NCBI GenBank assembly: GCA_900129675.1
Contig: FSRD01000001.1
Coordinates: 6,375,501-6,439,500, forward strand
Source: Bradyrhizobium erythrophlei
Lineage (GTDB): Bacteria > Pseudomonadota > Alphaproteobacteria > Rhizobiales > Xanthobacteraceae
Length of the DNA stretch: 64,000 nt
Reading direction: 5' to 3'
Numbering within the stretch: the stretch's first letter is position 1; the number at the start of each line of letters is the position of its first letter. The position numbers were made by a program, and so were the translations under genes. The notes below the pieces were generated by a model. That model was given only the letters and a program-made list of their open reading frames with translations. It was not told the origin of the DNA and searched no databases. This document shows, in pieces, positions 1-8,617 of the stretch.

Positions 1-162
1 AGAAGAGTGCGGGCGGAATTGTAGGAGGCCGCCAAGCCGGATAATGCCTTTTCAACCTGTCCGACGCCAAGGGCGCGGATTTTGTGAGTGGATATCGCCA
101 GCTCCGAAAGGAACGAGACCAACTTCCGGCTATCATTGCAAGTGATTCGCGGAGGCGCCTCG

Positions 163-1650
163 ATGAGCCGAACCCAGCCAAAATCCTCGCCGACGGATGA
201 GCATGCGAGACGGATTGCGCAGGCGATCGCCAAGGGTCGACCGCCCCCGTTCAATGATGCCTTCGATCGGTACTGCGAAAGCTCCCCACGCGAAATCTTT
301 GCCGCCTTCACCGGCGCGGCTCGCCACATGCCTCCGGCCGGCCGGGATGAGCCGCTTGCGATCGGTTATCTGTTTCTGCTGCAGCGGCTGCTCGAGCATC
401 TACGTTATCGCACCGATCGCCGCTACGCGGACGCAGCCAAACTGATCGCGGATTTTCAGGCCGACGTCGTCGCGCAGGTCGAGGCCGGAAACGTCGACGG
501 CCGCATGCTTGCCTTTGTGGGAGGAGCCCTGCACCAGTCGAAAATCCCCGCATCGCCGGAGTTTGCCGCGGCGTCGGCAAGGCAGCCCGTCGACCCGGAC
601 GAGGACGGACCGCTTCCGGCCGACGTCCACGGCGCTCTCGCCGGCATCCTGGAAGCCTGCGACGGCGATCCGTTCATGACCGTCGGAGCGTTAACGGAAA
701 GCGGTCATTCCATGCCGGAGGACGCCCGCGGCGCTCTGGCCGGCACCTTGGCGCTTGCTGGCATCCCCAAAGCGCGCAGCACCGCGGTTCTGTTCTTGCT
801 CGACCCAAATTCGACTGTGCGCCGCGCGGTTGCCGGAGCGCTTGCGCAGGTCGCCGCCTCGCTGACGCCGACCGAGGTTCGGCGGCTGATCGCGATGCGC
901 AACTGGTGACCCGAGAACGAGCGAGCCGAAGTCGACGCGATCATCCGCAAGGCGCGGGCGGCTGGGATCGAGTGCGCGCCATGGGAGGCGGGCAGCGTCG
1001 AGGGAATCGTCGCCACCGCCGTCGATGGCGCCGCAACGCAGGGATTCCTGGTGATATCCCCGGTCGGACGGAAAAAGCGGATCTCGTCGGTCCTGACCAA
1101 AGGCGGGATTGCGGATGCCTGGAGCGGCGAACCGGAATCGCGCCGCCGGATCGAGGTGAGCCTCGCCGCCGCCGGGATGGACGCCCCTACGCTTGCCGTA
1201 TCCCGTTCCTATCTCGACCGCACCGTGGCGCACGAACTGGCGCTCAGTATCGAGAAACGGGAAGCGCCGCCGTTCGGTCTGCTCCAGGTCGCCGAAACGA
1301 TCGGCGGTGCCGGTTGGCAACCCGCGCGCATGGCCTTTGGTGAAACGCTCGCCGGGCTGATCGCCGAGGTCCCCAAGGCGATGTGTGAGCCCGCCACGCT
1401 CGCTGCGGAAGAGCAACGAACTTGCCGAGCTGGGGGCCGTCGCACAATCCTGGTTCGAGGACGACCCGCAGGTCGCCCGAGCGGTGGAGCACGCCCACGG
1501 CCGTGATCGCGCCAAACTTGCGACCTACCTATTGCAGAGCGTCATTGCGCGACATCGCGATAGATGGGCCGACGTTGTTTTGCGCACGGCCCTATGGATG
1601 CGCGAGGCTCCTCCGGAGGCCGGCCTGTGCTGGCGCCAGCTCGCGACCGG
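163..1650 (+). pseudogene. Broken gene of unknown function (nonsense plus frameshift)
   Basis: The first intact stretch starts at ATG 163 (GGAGG 7 bases upstream is a better start than ATG 88) and reads to a TGA at 907-909. The same frame continues open past that stop to about 1420 with the same composition (RNW-stop-PENERAEVDAII), so the TGA is most simply a CGA or TGG to TGA mutation. Near 1390-1420 the plausible reading moves to the frame containing SNELAELGAVAQSWFEDD, which runs to about 1640 before coding character fades. The product would have been an acidic, alanine-rich soluble protein of roughly 490 residues. I do not recognise the family; the helical, repetitive look (TVRRAVAGALAQVAASL) could be HEAT-like, which is only an impression. 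Confidence 0.55.
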
Positions 1651-2037
1651 CTCCCCTTTTGTGGGATCATTGTGGGATCGCGTCAAGGCTACCGCCAAAA
1701 GAAACGGCCCCAGCAGCTGGCGGGATTGTTGCCCTGCGCCATTGTCATCGCGATCTTCGAGATCACGTCTGCTTTCGGGGATAGACCGGAAGTGGTCGGT
1801 GCTCGGAATGACGAGATTGACCCGGACACTCGGTCGGGGCGGAGCTACTTTGCTAGATCGGATCAAGGCCGTCATCTATCGTCGCTGAAGTCGGCTTCCC
1901 GCTTGGCCAAAGGCTTGACCGCCGCCGGGGTCGGCATAGCCTCCACCGCCATCATTGGTCTTTACTGGAACTAGCTCGGTCGGATTTCATCACGCCAGTT
2001 TAGTTCAGTATGCCCAAGCACGTGGGAGAATTGTGCC
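1651..2037. other. Decayed or noncoding stretch after the broken gene
   Basis: Open frames continue through here in more than one register but none has a convincing start and ribosome site. The frame ending at the TAG at 1972-1974 closes with a hydrophobic tail (GVGIASTAIIGLYWN) that may be the remnant of a membrane-anchored C terminus. Otherwise I see nothing. Confidence 0.3.
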
Positions 2038-2421
2038 ATGCCGAAGCGCTCTTCCATAGGCAAGCGTCGGAGCAAAGCCTTACCCGCCTTAGGGTTTGTC
2101 GGCATGTCTCTCTCGATGGCAAGCGGTGCGTGCGCCTCAACTAGCGAAGCGTCGGCGAATACATCACCGCCCTCGCAGAGGCACGAAATCTTTCTTGGTG
2201 AGGAGGAAATCTCTGACGTCAGTTTGGCGACGTTCTATGTCTTCGACAAGGAAAATGCTGGACCACCACCGCTCTTCCAAAAACTAAGGCTGGCCGCCGG
2301 ATGCGGTGCCGGCTGTGGCTGTAGCTTCGGCTGTGCCTACTGGCCGCAACCTCCGCAGCCTCCAAAGGCAACGCAGCCGACACAGCATCGAAAGAAGAAG
2401 CCTCCGCACCGCACGAACTAA
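2038..2421 (+). CDS. Small exported Cys/Gly-rich peptide, RiPP-like
   Basis: A 127-residue protein with start ATG 2038, preceded by GGGAGA. Residues 1-35 look like an export signal: twin basic patch KRRSK, then ALPALGFVGMSLSMASG and an Ala-rich cleavage region. A middle block, EEEISDVSLATFYVFDKEN (about 56-74), strikes me as a conserved leader-like element that I have seen in small unannotated proteins of Bradyrhizobium and Methylobacterium. A Cys/Gly cluster follows (GCGAGCGCSFGCAYW, about 88-102), then a Pro/Lys-rich tail. The layout, conserved acidic block then short Cys/Gly core, is reminiscent of ribosomally made modified peptides, but no maturase is visible nearby. Function unknown. Confidence 0.6.
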   Translation: MPKRSSIGKRRSKALPALGFVGMSLSMASGACASTSEASANTSPPSQRHEIFLGEEEISDVSLATFYVFDKENAGPPPLFQKLRLAAGCGAGCGCSFGCAYWPQPPQPPKATQPTQHRKKKPPHRTN

Positions 2422-2504
2422 ATGGCGTCCGGCACAGCCGCCTCAGTCAAGCTTTACGCGACAGGCTTACAACGTCCTAGAGTCCTCACCGTCAAAATCG
2501 AACT

Positions 2505-2565
2505 GATGTCATGCTTGTGGCACTTTTCGGACATTGCGGGGCAAGCTGACGATGTCCGATCATCG
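2505..2565. repeat. Dispersed intergenic repeat, partial copy
   Basis: Contains GTGGCACTTTTCGGACATTG and a following GATGTCCG, the core also found near 6.4, 8.4, 12.0, 15.1 and 16.0 kb. It lies between genes and has no coding sense. This copy is short and lacks the GGTAAAGCGGAC half. Confidence 0.45.
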
Positions 2566-2692
2566 AGGTAAACCGGGCCTCGGAACCGCTCACGCCTAGT
2601 CACGCTCTGTGTGGCCCACGTCTATGCCGCCCAACTCGCGAGTGCTGCTTCCGACACAAGGCTCTCGTCATCCAGCCCTGTTTGCCGCAGCG

Positions 2693-3337
2693 TTACTGGC
2701 TATCTGCGCTGAACAACACCGCAAAGGGCACGCCAAGTTCCTCGGGTTCACCAAACTCATGAAGCGACAAGTATGGACTACGGTTCTTCAGGATTTGTCT
2801 GACTTCCTGCCTTCCATACGTGATGAGCTGAAGATAGCTGCCCATTGTCTTACCGGACTGTGCCGCTCTCAGCTTCGCCTCCTCGACGTGAGTAGGACGA
2901 CGGGGCGTGAATTGCACCGCTAAATCCACGTCCCCAAGGTCGGCCTTGTCGCCAAGGTAGCTGCCAAAAACCCGCACCTCAGTTATACGGTGGGTGAGTT
3001 CATCGCGCTCGTTCACCAACTTCACTCGCTCAAGCAGTCCCGCCACGAGCGTCTCAGCCTCGGGACGGGTTATGCGGCGTACGAACTTGGCGTTGCAGAG
3101 CTGTTTGCCCAAGGCGCTCACGACGTACCACTTGCTGGGTCCCGTCTCGTTCGGGTCGTCCTCAATGTAACCTGCATCAACGAGGGCTTTTTCGATCTGC
3201 TCGGCCTTCGGGTGATCGCAGCCGAACCGCTCCTCAATGGCGTCCAACTGCACGGAGCAGTCGCCGGTCCACCGCAAGAAGTCCCGCACCTTCATCAAAC
3301 GCACACCGGCAATGGTTTCGTCGCGCCCAACCTGCAT
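2693..3337 (-). CDS. Nucleotidyltransferase-domain protein (MNT/pol-beta type)
   Basis: A 214-residue protein from ATG 3337 (GAGGG upstream); an in-frame ATG at 3424 would overlap the upstream gene by 55 bases and is less likely. The N-terminal half (about 15-95) looks like a winged-helix region. The C-terminal half has the signature of a minimal nucleotidyltransferase: VFGSYLGDKADLGDVDLAV, which fits hG[GS]-x(9-13)-DhDh and supplies the two metal-binding aspartates. Family members transfer nucleotides to proteins, RNA or small molecules, and many act in toxin-antitoxin or defence pairs. Here it follows, 32 bases downstream and on the same strand, a gene that is now frameshifted, which suggests a former two-gene unit. 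Substrate unknown. Confidence 0.6.
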   Translation of the reverse strand: MQVGRDETIAGVRLMKVRDFLRWTGDCSVQLDAIEERFGCDHPKAEQIEKALVDAGYIEDDPNETGPSKWYVVSALGKQLCNAKFVRRITRPEAETLVAGLLERVKLVNERDELTHRITEVRVFGSYLGDKADLGDVDLAVQFTPRRPTHVEEAKLRAAQSGKTMGSYLQLITYGRQEVRQILKNRSPYLSLHEFGEPEELGVPFAVLFSADSQ

Positions 3338-3369
3338 CAGTGACCCTCGGCTCTGTCGCAAATCATCGG

Positions 3370-4429
3370 TCAGCCTTGCCTCTGCGGTGCTCTTCCAGCG
3401 ACGGCTTCGAGCCGTTGCTCCCATCCGTCGCGGTGCTCGATCCGATCGAAGCCGTCGCGCGGGCCTTTGAGGAGGTCAATTCTACTGCGACGACTTAGCT
3501 GTTCCCAGTTTTCGTACATGAGATAGAGCGCATTACCGTAGGTCAAGTTCTCAAACGCCACCAAGTTGTCCCCGAATTGCGCCCCGAAGTATCTCAGGAA
3601 CCCGTTTGTCCCAGCGATGAAGGCGGTTGGCTGAAAGCGACCCATGACGTTCAGGCGCTGCTCCAGCGTGCGTCGGGTTTCTTCTGTGACAGATCGCTTC
3701 CCCTGAAGCATTCGCCGGACTAACCGCGTCGATGCTGCCGACTGGGAGGATTTCCCAATCCACCCGTACGGTCTCAAGATACTGGGCTAAGCTGGCAGCA
3801 CTCGGGAAGACATCCGCAGCGCCCAAGTTTTCTTGAAGGATGTCGATTGTACAGCAAGTCCGCCTCGAAGTCGGAAGCTTGCTTGCTGAGGCGAACTTGA
3901 CAATGAACTCTAGGCCGTCCCGAACTTCCAAGAGGGTAATGGAGAGCTGAACATCTTTCGGCGGAATGTAGTCGCGTTGGTACACCTCGCGCGTCATGTA
4001 GTGTGTGTGCGACCCGTTGCTCCAATCGCCCCAGTTAGGGCTTTCCCACGAGAACGTCTTGGTGACCATTGGTAGGTCCTTCCGTACCACATCCTTACCC
4101 TCCACGTTGGCGCGGCTGTATTTGCCTGCTTCGACAGGTGGTACGAAGGAAGAGGGCAGGGCAAGTTCGTCGCTTTCGATCGAGATGCCCAAATCTTGGT
4201 ACCGCTCCACATCTTGGGCCGTAATGCGCTTCACCACCGCGACCACAACGTCGTCTGCGGCGAACGCATTCAGACGGTTCAGAAGTGGTTGCGGCACCTT
4301 CAAGATGCCGATGACTTCATGATGCCTCCTTCTTCGACCGGTTGGTGCGTCGTACCCGATGGCGAAGCTGACTGATTTGTTCGTCTGAGAAATCTTACGC
4401 TCGCTACTATAATGAGACAGCGGACGCAC
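3370..4429 (-). pseudogene. Frameshifted partner gene of the nucleotidyltransferase
   Basis: Two leftward reading frames join into one protein. Frame one runs from 4429 (MRPLSHYSSERK) through a region ending VRVDWEILPVGSIDAV. Frame two picks up near 3740 with VRRMLQGKRSVTEETRRTLEQ and continues to a stop at 3370. Both halves have even protein-like composition, and the frames overlap by about 225 bases, which is expected from a single-base indel in GC-rich DNA. The intact product would have been about 350 residues. I do not recognise the family. Its place directly upstream of the nucleotidyltransferase suggests the two worked together. A sequencing indel or programmed frameshift could also explain it, though no slippery site is obvious. 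Confidence 0.5.
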
Positions 4430-4784
4430 TTGGCCTTGGAAAAAGATGCACCCGGTTTTCGCCCAACACCATCCTGGGCGGACTTCATCACCACTGCTAT
4501 CGCCTTACTTTGACGAAATTGGCAAGATTAATCCTTGTATAGATAGTTCACCGATGCTTTGGGGGGAGTTAGGATGGATCAAAGGGAAAACATCTCCTTC
4601 GGGCGGCGCTACGGAGAGGATCGGCTCGAGCGGTTGCCCGAACTCGGCGAACCTATTCTGACTCAAGGTTTACGGCGGGTGGAAAATGATCGATTGCTGC
4701 CCCGCGCATGCGGAACGAGGGTTTCAGGAACTGCTCCGGGACAGCCGTCATTCGCGCGGTCTACCGGGTTCGCGGGAGCGAACG
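4430..4784. other. Divergent intergenic region, no clear gene
   Basis: It separates a leftward and a rightward broken gene. A TTGACG at 4511-4516 with a TATAGAT downstream could be promoter debris for the rightward gene, but the spacing is too long (about 22) for a confident call. Nothing else is seen. Confidence 0.2.
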
Positions 4785-5782
4785 ATGGTCGTTCAAGTCA
4801 AGGGTTATGTTGCGGATGTCCCGTATGTGCGCGCTTTCATTCACGAACTGGCGCCGGCCTGGCTCGACCACGTGGCTGTCACATCGGGTCTGGTGCCGCC
4901 GGCGCGCGAAGGCGGATTTGCGTGGTGCGATCTTGGTTGTGGCCAAGGAGTGACGGCCGCCATGCTGGCGGCGATGCACCCGGGCGGTCAGTTTTACGCC
5001 ATCGATGCAATGCCGGAGCACATCGACCACGGCCGGAGATTTGCCGATGAGGCCGGTGTCGGCAACGTCAGCTTTCATGCCGCGGATTTCGCCTGCCGCC
5101 GATCTGCCGCTTCCGAAATTTGAATATATCGTGGCGCACGGCGTCTATTCGTGGGTCGGACCACTAATTCGCGCCGATATGCGCGCGTTTATCGCTCGCC
5201 ACATCAAACACGGCGGACTTGTCTACATCAGCTATAACGCCATGCCAGGACGCGCCGCTGATCTACCGTTCCAGCGCCTGGTGCGGGCAGTCGGAGAGAC
5301 GTGCGCAGGCGACAGCACCGAACGTGTTGCTGCCGCGCTGATAATCGTCGATTCCCTTCTCGCGCTGAAAGCGCCGGCCTTGGTAGCAAGCCCCATGCTC
5401 ACGCTGCTCAAAGAGCAGAAATCTCGCTTTGCCCCCGCTTATCTCACACATGAATACATGGGGCAGCACTGGGATCCCATGCCGGCTCGGCGCTATTGCC
5501 GAACATTGCGATGCGGCCGCCGAGGACGTTGTTGCCAATGCGATAGCTTTGTGTGCGTCCACTCAGATCCTGCCGGTGGAATCGAGACGAGCATCGGTCG
5601 CCGCAATGAACGCGGCGATTTCGCGCCGGCTGGGCGGCCCGGAAGAGATTGCCTACGTGGCTCTCCCGTGTGGCACAGCGCTTCCTGTCAATGACCCGGT
5701 GCGGTTGCTTCTGCGCGGTGACACGGGTGGTGACGTTGAATACGACGAGTGGCGAGACTTCCTTGCCACACACGGTATCTGA
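4785..5782 (+). pseudogene. SAM-dependent methyltransferase with regulatory domain, two frameshifts
   Basis: Start ATG 4785 (GGGAG upstream). Frame one gives a class I methyltransferase fold: motif I as CDLGCGQGVTAAMLAAMHPG, then YAIDAMPEHI and NVSFHAADF. It breaks near 5095 at FACRRSA, where the next frame continues ADLPLPKFEYIVAHGVYSWV. A second break near 5485 moves to the frame with LGAIAEHCDAAAEDVVANA, which ends at 5782. The order (Rossmann core, then a C-terminal helical part with PMLTLLKEQKSRFAPAYLTHEY) matches methyltransferases carrying the MethyTransf_Reg domain. Two frameshifts make it a pseudogene. The small peptide gene 60 bp downstream on the other strand may be unrelated. Confidence 0.7.
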
Positions 5783-5841
5783 CCGACCTTCCGCGGCGGG
5801 TGACGGCGTTGATCATAGCCGCCACCTCGTCGTCGACGACG

Positions 5842-6009
5842 CTAGGAATTGATAAAAGTGTCAATCTTCAGTTTCAGATACCCGACCTGGCCATGCTCCT
5901 TGTAGCCGCCGCCGACCCGGCTCAATTGTTCCTCGGTCAACTCGATTTTGCCGTCCTTGGTCGTGGAGGTCAGGTGGTCGCGTCGTGATGACTTTTGTTC
6001 GTAGCTCAT
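5842..6009 (-). CDS. 55-residue peptide with a double-glycine leader
   Basis: The start is ATG 6009 with GGAGAG 6 bases upstream; an upstream in-frame start at 6042 has no such site. The N-terminal 30 residues end in KIELTEEQLSRVGGG, a textbook double-glycine leader (acidic/hydrophobic ELTEEQL pattern, then GG) of the type cut by PCAT/ABC exporters. The remaining core, YKEHGQVGYLKLKIDTFINS, is short and has no Cys. Bacteriocin or modified-peptide precursors have this layout. No transporter or maturase is visible in the window. Two CRP-type palindromes lie 60-142 bases upstream. It could also be a truncated copy of a longer double-glycine protein. Confidence 0.6.
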   Translation of the reverse strand: MSYEQKSSRRDHLTSTTKDGKIELTEEQLSRVGGGYKEHGQVGYLKLKIDTFINS

Positions 6010-6068
6010 AGATCTCTCCTGGCTTGAGCAACACGCGCACAAAATAACGTGTGGCCGCCCAACGCCAC

Positions 6069-6084
6069 TGTGACGCTCATCACA
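6069..6084 (-). promoter_or_regulatory. CRP-type palindrome upstream of the GG-leader peptide
   Basis: TGTGACGCTCATCACA is a perfect TGTGA-N6-TCACA, the consensus of the CRP/FNR superfamily (CRP class). It lies 60-75 bases upstream of the peptide start at 6009. Confidence 0.5.
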
Positions 6085-6135
6085 ATCGATAACTTCAGCG
6101 AACCCATTCTTCTCGAAGCCAAAAATGGGAGGAAG

Positions 6136-6151
6136 TGTGATTTACGTCACG
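6136..6151 (-). promoter_or_regulatory. Second CRP-type palindrome
   Basis: TGTGATTTACGTCACG matches TGTGA-N6-TCACA in 9 of 10 defined positions and starts 67 bases from the first site, on the far side from the peptide gene. Confidence 0.45.
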
Positions 6152-6384
6152 ACTTAGCGCCGAAAGACTGCTTTGATGGGCTCACGATTAGGCCGTGAGC
6201 GGCCGCCTGTGAGCCAGGCCTGGCTGCCCGTCGCCACCCGCCCCCCGGGCGGGAAAGGGCAGAACGCGACGGCGAGGGGGCGAGCAGGCTTCACAGCACG
6301 CCGGGGCGCGCCGCGCACGAAGGTCCACGCCGCAAACCCGGCCTTTATGATGCCATGCCGGATGCCGCGGGCATAAAGATTGGC

Positions 6385-6490
6385 CACTTCCGTTAATGGC
6401 ACGAAACAGACGTGCTCACTCGTTTCGCCCAGGTCCGGTGTTGAGGGTAAAGCGGACTCTGTGCGGACATGCGAAATTGGTAGCGTTTGA
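6385..6490. repeat. Dispersed intergenic repeat
   Basis: Contains ATGGCACGAAACAGACGTG, then GGGTAAAGCGGACTC and GTGCGGACATGCG. The same two half-cores recur at about 8.4, 15.1 and 16.0 kb. It lies in the 494-base gene-free stretch 6152-6645; the GC-rich part at 6200-6350 shows nothing I can support. Confidence 0.5.
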
Positions 6491-6645
6491 CGCTGAGCCG
6501 ACGTCGCCTGCTTGTGTTGCCCATCTGGCACCCGGGTCTTGTCCTTCCTGCCGAGTTTGCATTGTGGACCTGCCCACCGCTCATTATGGTCGGCGTGCTG
6601 CTGAATGGTCGGCGTGCTGCTGAATAGGTAAAGCGGGAGCGGCTT

Positions 6646-7524
6646 ATGAAGCGCCTAATACAACTTATCACTCTGATCCTGCTGCTGCCCTCTGCCGCCG
6701 CCGGTGAAACCACCCAAAATACCTTCGCTCTCCAGCTCCGTGAAGAGATATGGGCAATTCCTTCAACCGTCCCGATGTTGGCGTACATGATCCGTCCGAT
6801 CGGCGAAGGACCATTTCCGCTTCTGGTCATGAACCACGGAGTTTCGCTTGATCCGAGGGAACGAAGCTACTTTCCCGTGATCGAGTTTCGCGACGCAGCG
6901 ATTTGGTTCGCCAGGCAGGGGTACGTCGTCGTCGCGCCTGTGCGTCCGGGATATGGCGCCACAGCTATCGAAATCCCCGAGCGAGGCCTGTTCGGGCTCT
7001 TTTTCTCAGGCGTCGGCAATTGTTTGGACGCCAACTTTCGAGATGCCGGACTTGCGATTGCCTCGATTAACAAGTGGGTGATCGAATACATGTCGGTTCA
7101 GCCGTTCATCAAGCGGGATGAAGTCGTTGTCGTCGGTCAATCGGGAGGCGGCTGGGGCGCGATCGCACTTGCCAGCCAGAATCCAACATCAGTGCGTGCC
7201 ATTATTGGCTTTGCGGCCGGGCGCGGCGGCCACTTGAACGGTAAACCGAACAACAATTGTGCCCCGGACAATCTGGTTGAGGCGGCGGCCCAGTTCGGAC
7301 GAACGGCCAGGATACCGATGTTATGGATTTACACTCATAACGACAGCTACTTCGGGCCCGAACTTACGAAGCGATTGGCGGCGGCTTTTCAAGCCGCCGG
7401 CGGCAACGTCGAATATCACCTCCTGCCGGATTTTGGGGGAGACGGTCATTTCATGATCGACTCAGCCGATGCCGTGCAATTATGGGCTCCGCTGGTATCC
7501 GAATTTCTGAAGAACCATCGATAG
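6646..7524 (+). CDS. Exported alpha/beta hydrolase (dienelactone-hydrolase-like)
   Basis: A 292-residue protein with a Sec signal peptide (MKRLIQLITLILLLPSAAAG, cleavage near residue 20). An alpha/beta-hydrolase fold follows: an oxyanion-side motif VMNHGVS (about 61-67), a nucleophile elbow VVGQSGGGWG with Ser near 166, an acid candidate in THNDSYFG (near 231) and the catalytic His in DGHFM (near 268). It probably acts in the periplasm on an ester or lactone; the substrate is unknown. Start ATG 6646 follows a weak GGGAG. It is followed 33 bases later by an IalB-like gene in the same direction, so the two may share a transcript. Confidence 0.8.
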   Translation: MKRLIQLITLILLLPSAAAGETTQNTFALQLREEIWAIPSTVPMLAYMIRPIGEGPFPLLVMNHGVSLDPRERSYFPVIEFRDAAIWFARQGYVVVAPVRPGYGATAIEIPERGLFGLFFSGVGNCLDANFRDAGLAIASINKWVIEYMSVQPFIKRDEVVVVGQSGGGWGAIALASQNPTSVRAIIGFAAGRGGHLNGKPNNNCAPDNLVEAAAQFGRTARIPMLWIYTHNDSYFGPELTKRLAAAFQAAGGNVEYHLLPDFGGDGHFMIDSADAVQLWAPLVSEFLKNHR

Positions 7525-7557
7525 GAACGACCGTCCGTTTGTAAGAGGGGTCTGGCC

Positions 7558-8238
7558 ATGAATCTTCAAACCGCCCGATCAATCAACAGTCCCGAAGCAT
7601 GGCGATCGGTCCTGGTTGCCTTCATGGCGCTGGGCATTTCAATGGCTGGGACAGTGGCGAATAGCCAACAAGTCATCCCGTTTGGTGACGTACCCGCAAC
7701 GGCCGATTTTTCCGAAGCCGAGATCGCTGCGCGAGGACAGCAGAAGCTTCCAAACCTTACCTATTCGACCTGGAAGAAACTGTGCTTCCGGGGTGCACAG
7801 GGTGCAGATACGAAAATGGTCTGCCGCACATCCATCGAAGGCAAGTCCGACCTGGGCCAAATAATCCTCAAGGTTGATCTCATCGAACGCGAAGATGCCC
7901 CTTCCACACGATTGCAGATCTTCGTTCCGACTGGAAACCTTCTGCAGCCCGGCATCAGACTTACCGTAGATAAGGGTACCTCGATTCTCGTTCCTTACAC
8001 GATTTGCTTGGCAAACGGCTGCGTGGCGGCAACTGTTCCCGAACCGAAACTCCTAAGCGAACTCGAAACCGGCAGAATGCTCTCTCTTGAAGCAGTCAAT
8101 TCCAATGTCGTTACCGTCATTGCTTCGCTGTCGCTCGACAACTTTGCAAGCGCCCGCCAAGGCGCCGCTGCCCAAGTTTTCGAGCAGAAGCTGGAAGGAA
8201 ATTGGGAACGGCCCACGGACGAAGGCAACAGAAAATAG
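7558..8238 (+). CDS. Invasion-associated locus B (IalB) family protein
   Basis: A 226-residue exported protein with a hydrophobic signal segment at about 17-37 (ending VANSQQ). The body has the IalB pattern: W-K-x-CF (TWKKLCFRG), KMVCRTSIEG, the strand LIEREDAPSTRLQIFVP, PGIRLTVDKG and YTICLANGCVA, with paired cysteines likely to form disulfides in the periplasm. IalB proteins are common in multiple copies in Bradyrhizobium, where their role is not settled; the family was named in Bartonella for erythrocyte invasion. The gene follows the hydrolase by 33 bases with an AGAGGGG ribosome site. Confidence 0.85.
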   Translation: MNLQTARSINSPEAWRSVLVAFMALGISMAGTVANSQQVIPFGDVPATADFSEAEIAARGQQKLPNLTYSTWKKLCFRGAQGADTKMVCRTSIEGKSDLGQIILKVDLIEREDAPSTRLQIFVPTGNLLQPGIRLTVDKGTSILVPYTICLANGCVAATVPEPKLLSELETGRMLSLEAVNSNVVTVIASLSLDNFASARQGAAAQVFEQKLEGNWERPTDEGNRK

Positions 8239-8334
8239 CTTTGCGAATTCGAGCTGGCGCGCCGTCTTGGCCAAGCAAAACTAAAAATTTGTGGATAGGG
8301 ATTTCCGTTTTGAGAACGGTCGCACTCCCGAGAG

Positions 8335-8420
8335 CATGGTCTGGAATTGGCACGTTTGAGACGTCCCGCAATGTCCGCAGTTCGGTCGCTTTCGGGGTGA
8401 AAGCGGACGTGGGGCGGACG
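8335..8420. repeat. Dispersed intergenic repeat
   Basis: Carries TGGCACGTTTGAGACGT, ATGTCCGCAG, and GGGGTGAAAGCGGACG, matching the other copies in order. It occupies part of the gene-free stretch 8239-8617; the rest holds the upstream region of the large cyclase gene with no motif I can name. Confidence 0.5.
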
Positions 8421-8617
8421 CAGCGTTTCGGTCGCGATTGGACCCATGGGCGACATCGGCGGTCAGATCGCCGCAACGCACAACGCGACTTTCTGCTCGG
8501 AGTCCGGCTGGTTTCGATAATATCCGTCGCAAGACTTCTGCTATCCTGCACAATCACGCTGGCTTTGTGCGCGCTTAAGTGGTCTGGGGTGCAGACGAAA
8601 GCAGTTGGGAGGCCATT

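Noticed and set aside
907..909. TGA as a possible selenocysteine or readthrough codon
   Set aside because: No hairpin of SECIS type follows, and a second lesion (frameshift) lies downstream in the same gene, so plain decay is simpler.
6154..6830. Two leftward frames over the repeat near 6.4 kb
   Set aside because: They translate the dispersed repeat and the opposite strand of the hydrolase gene; similar peptides arise from other copies of the repeat.
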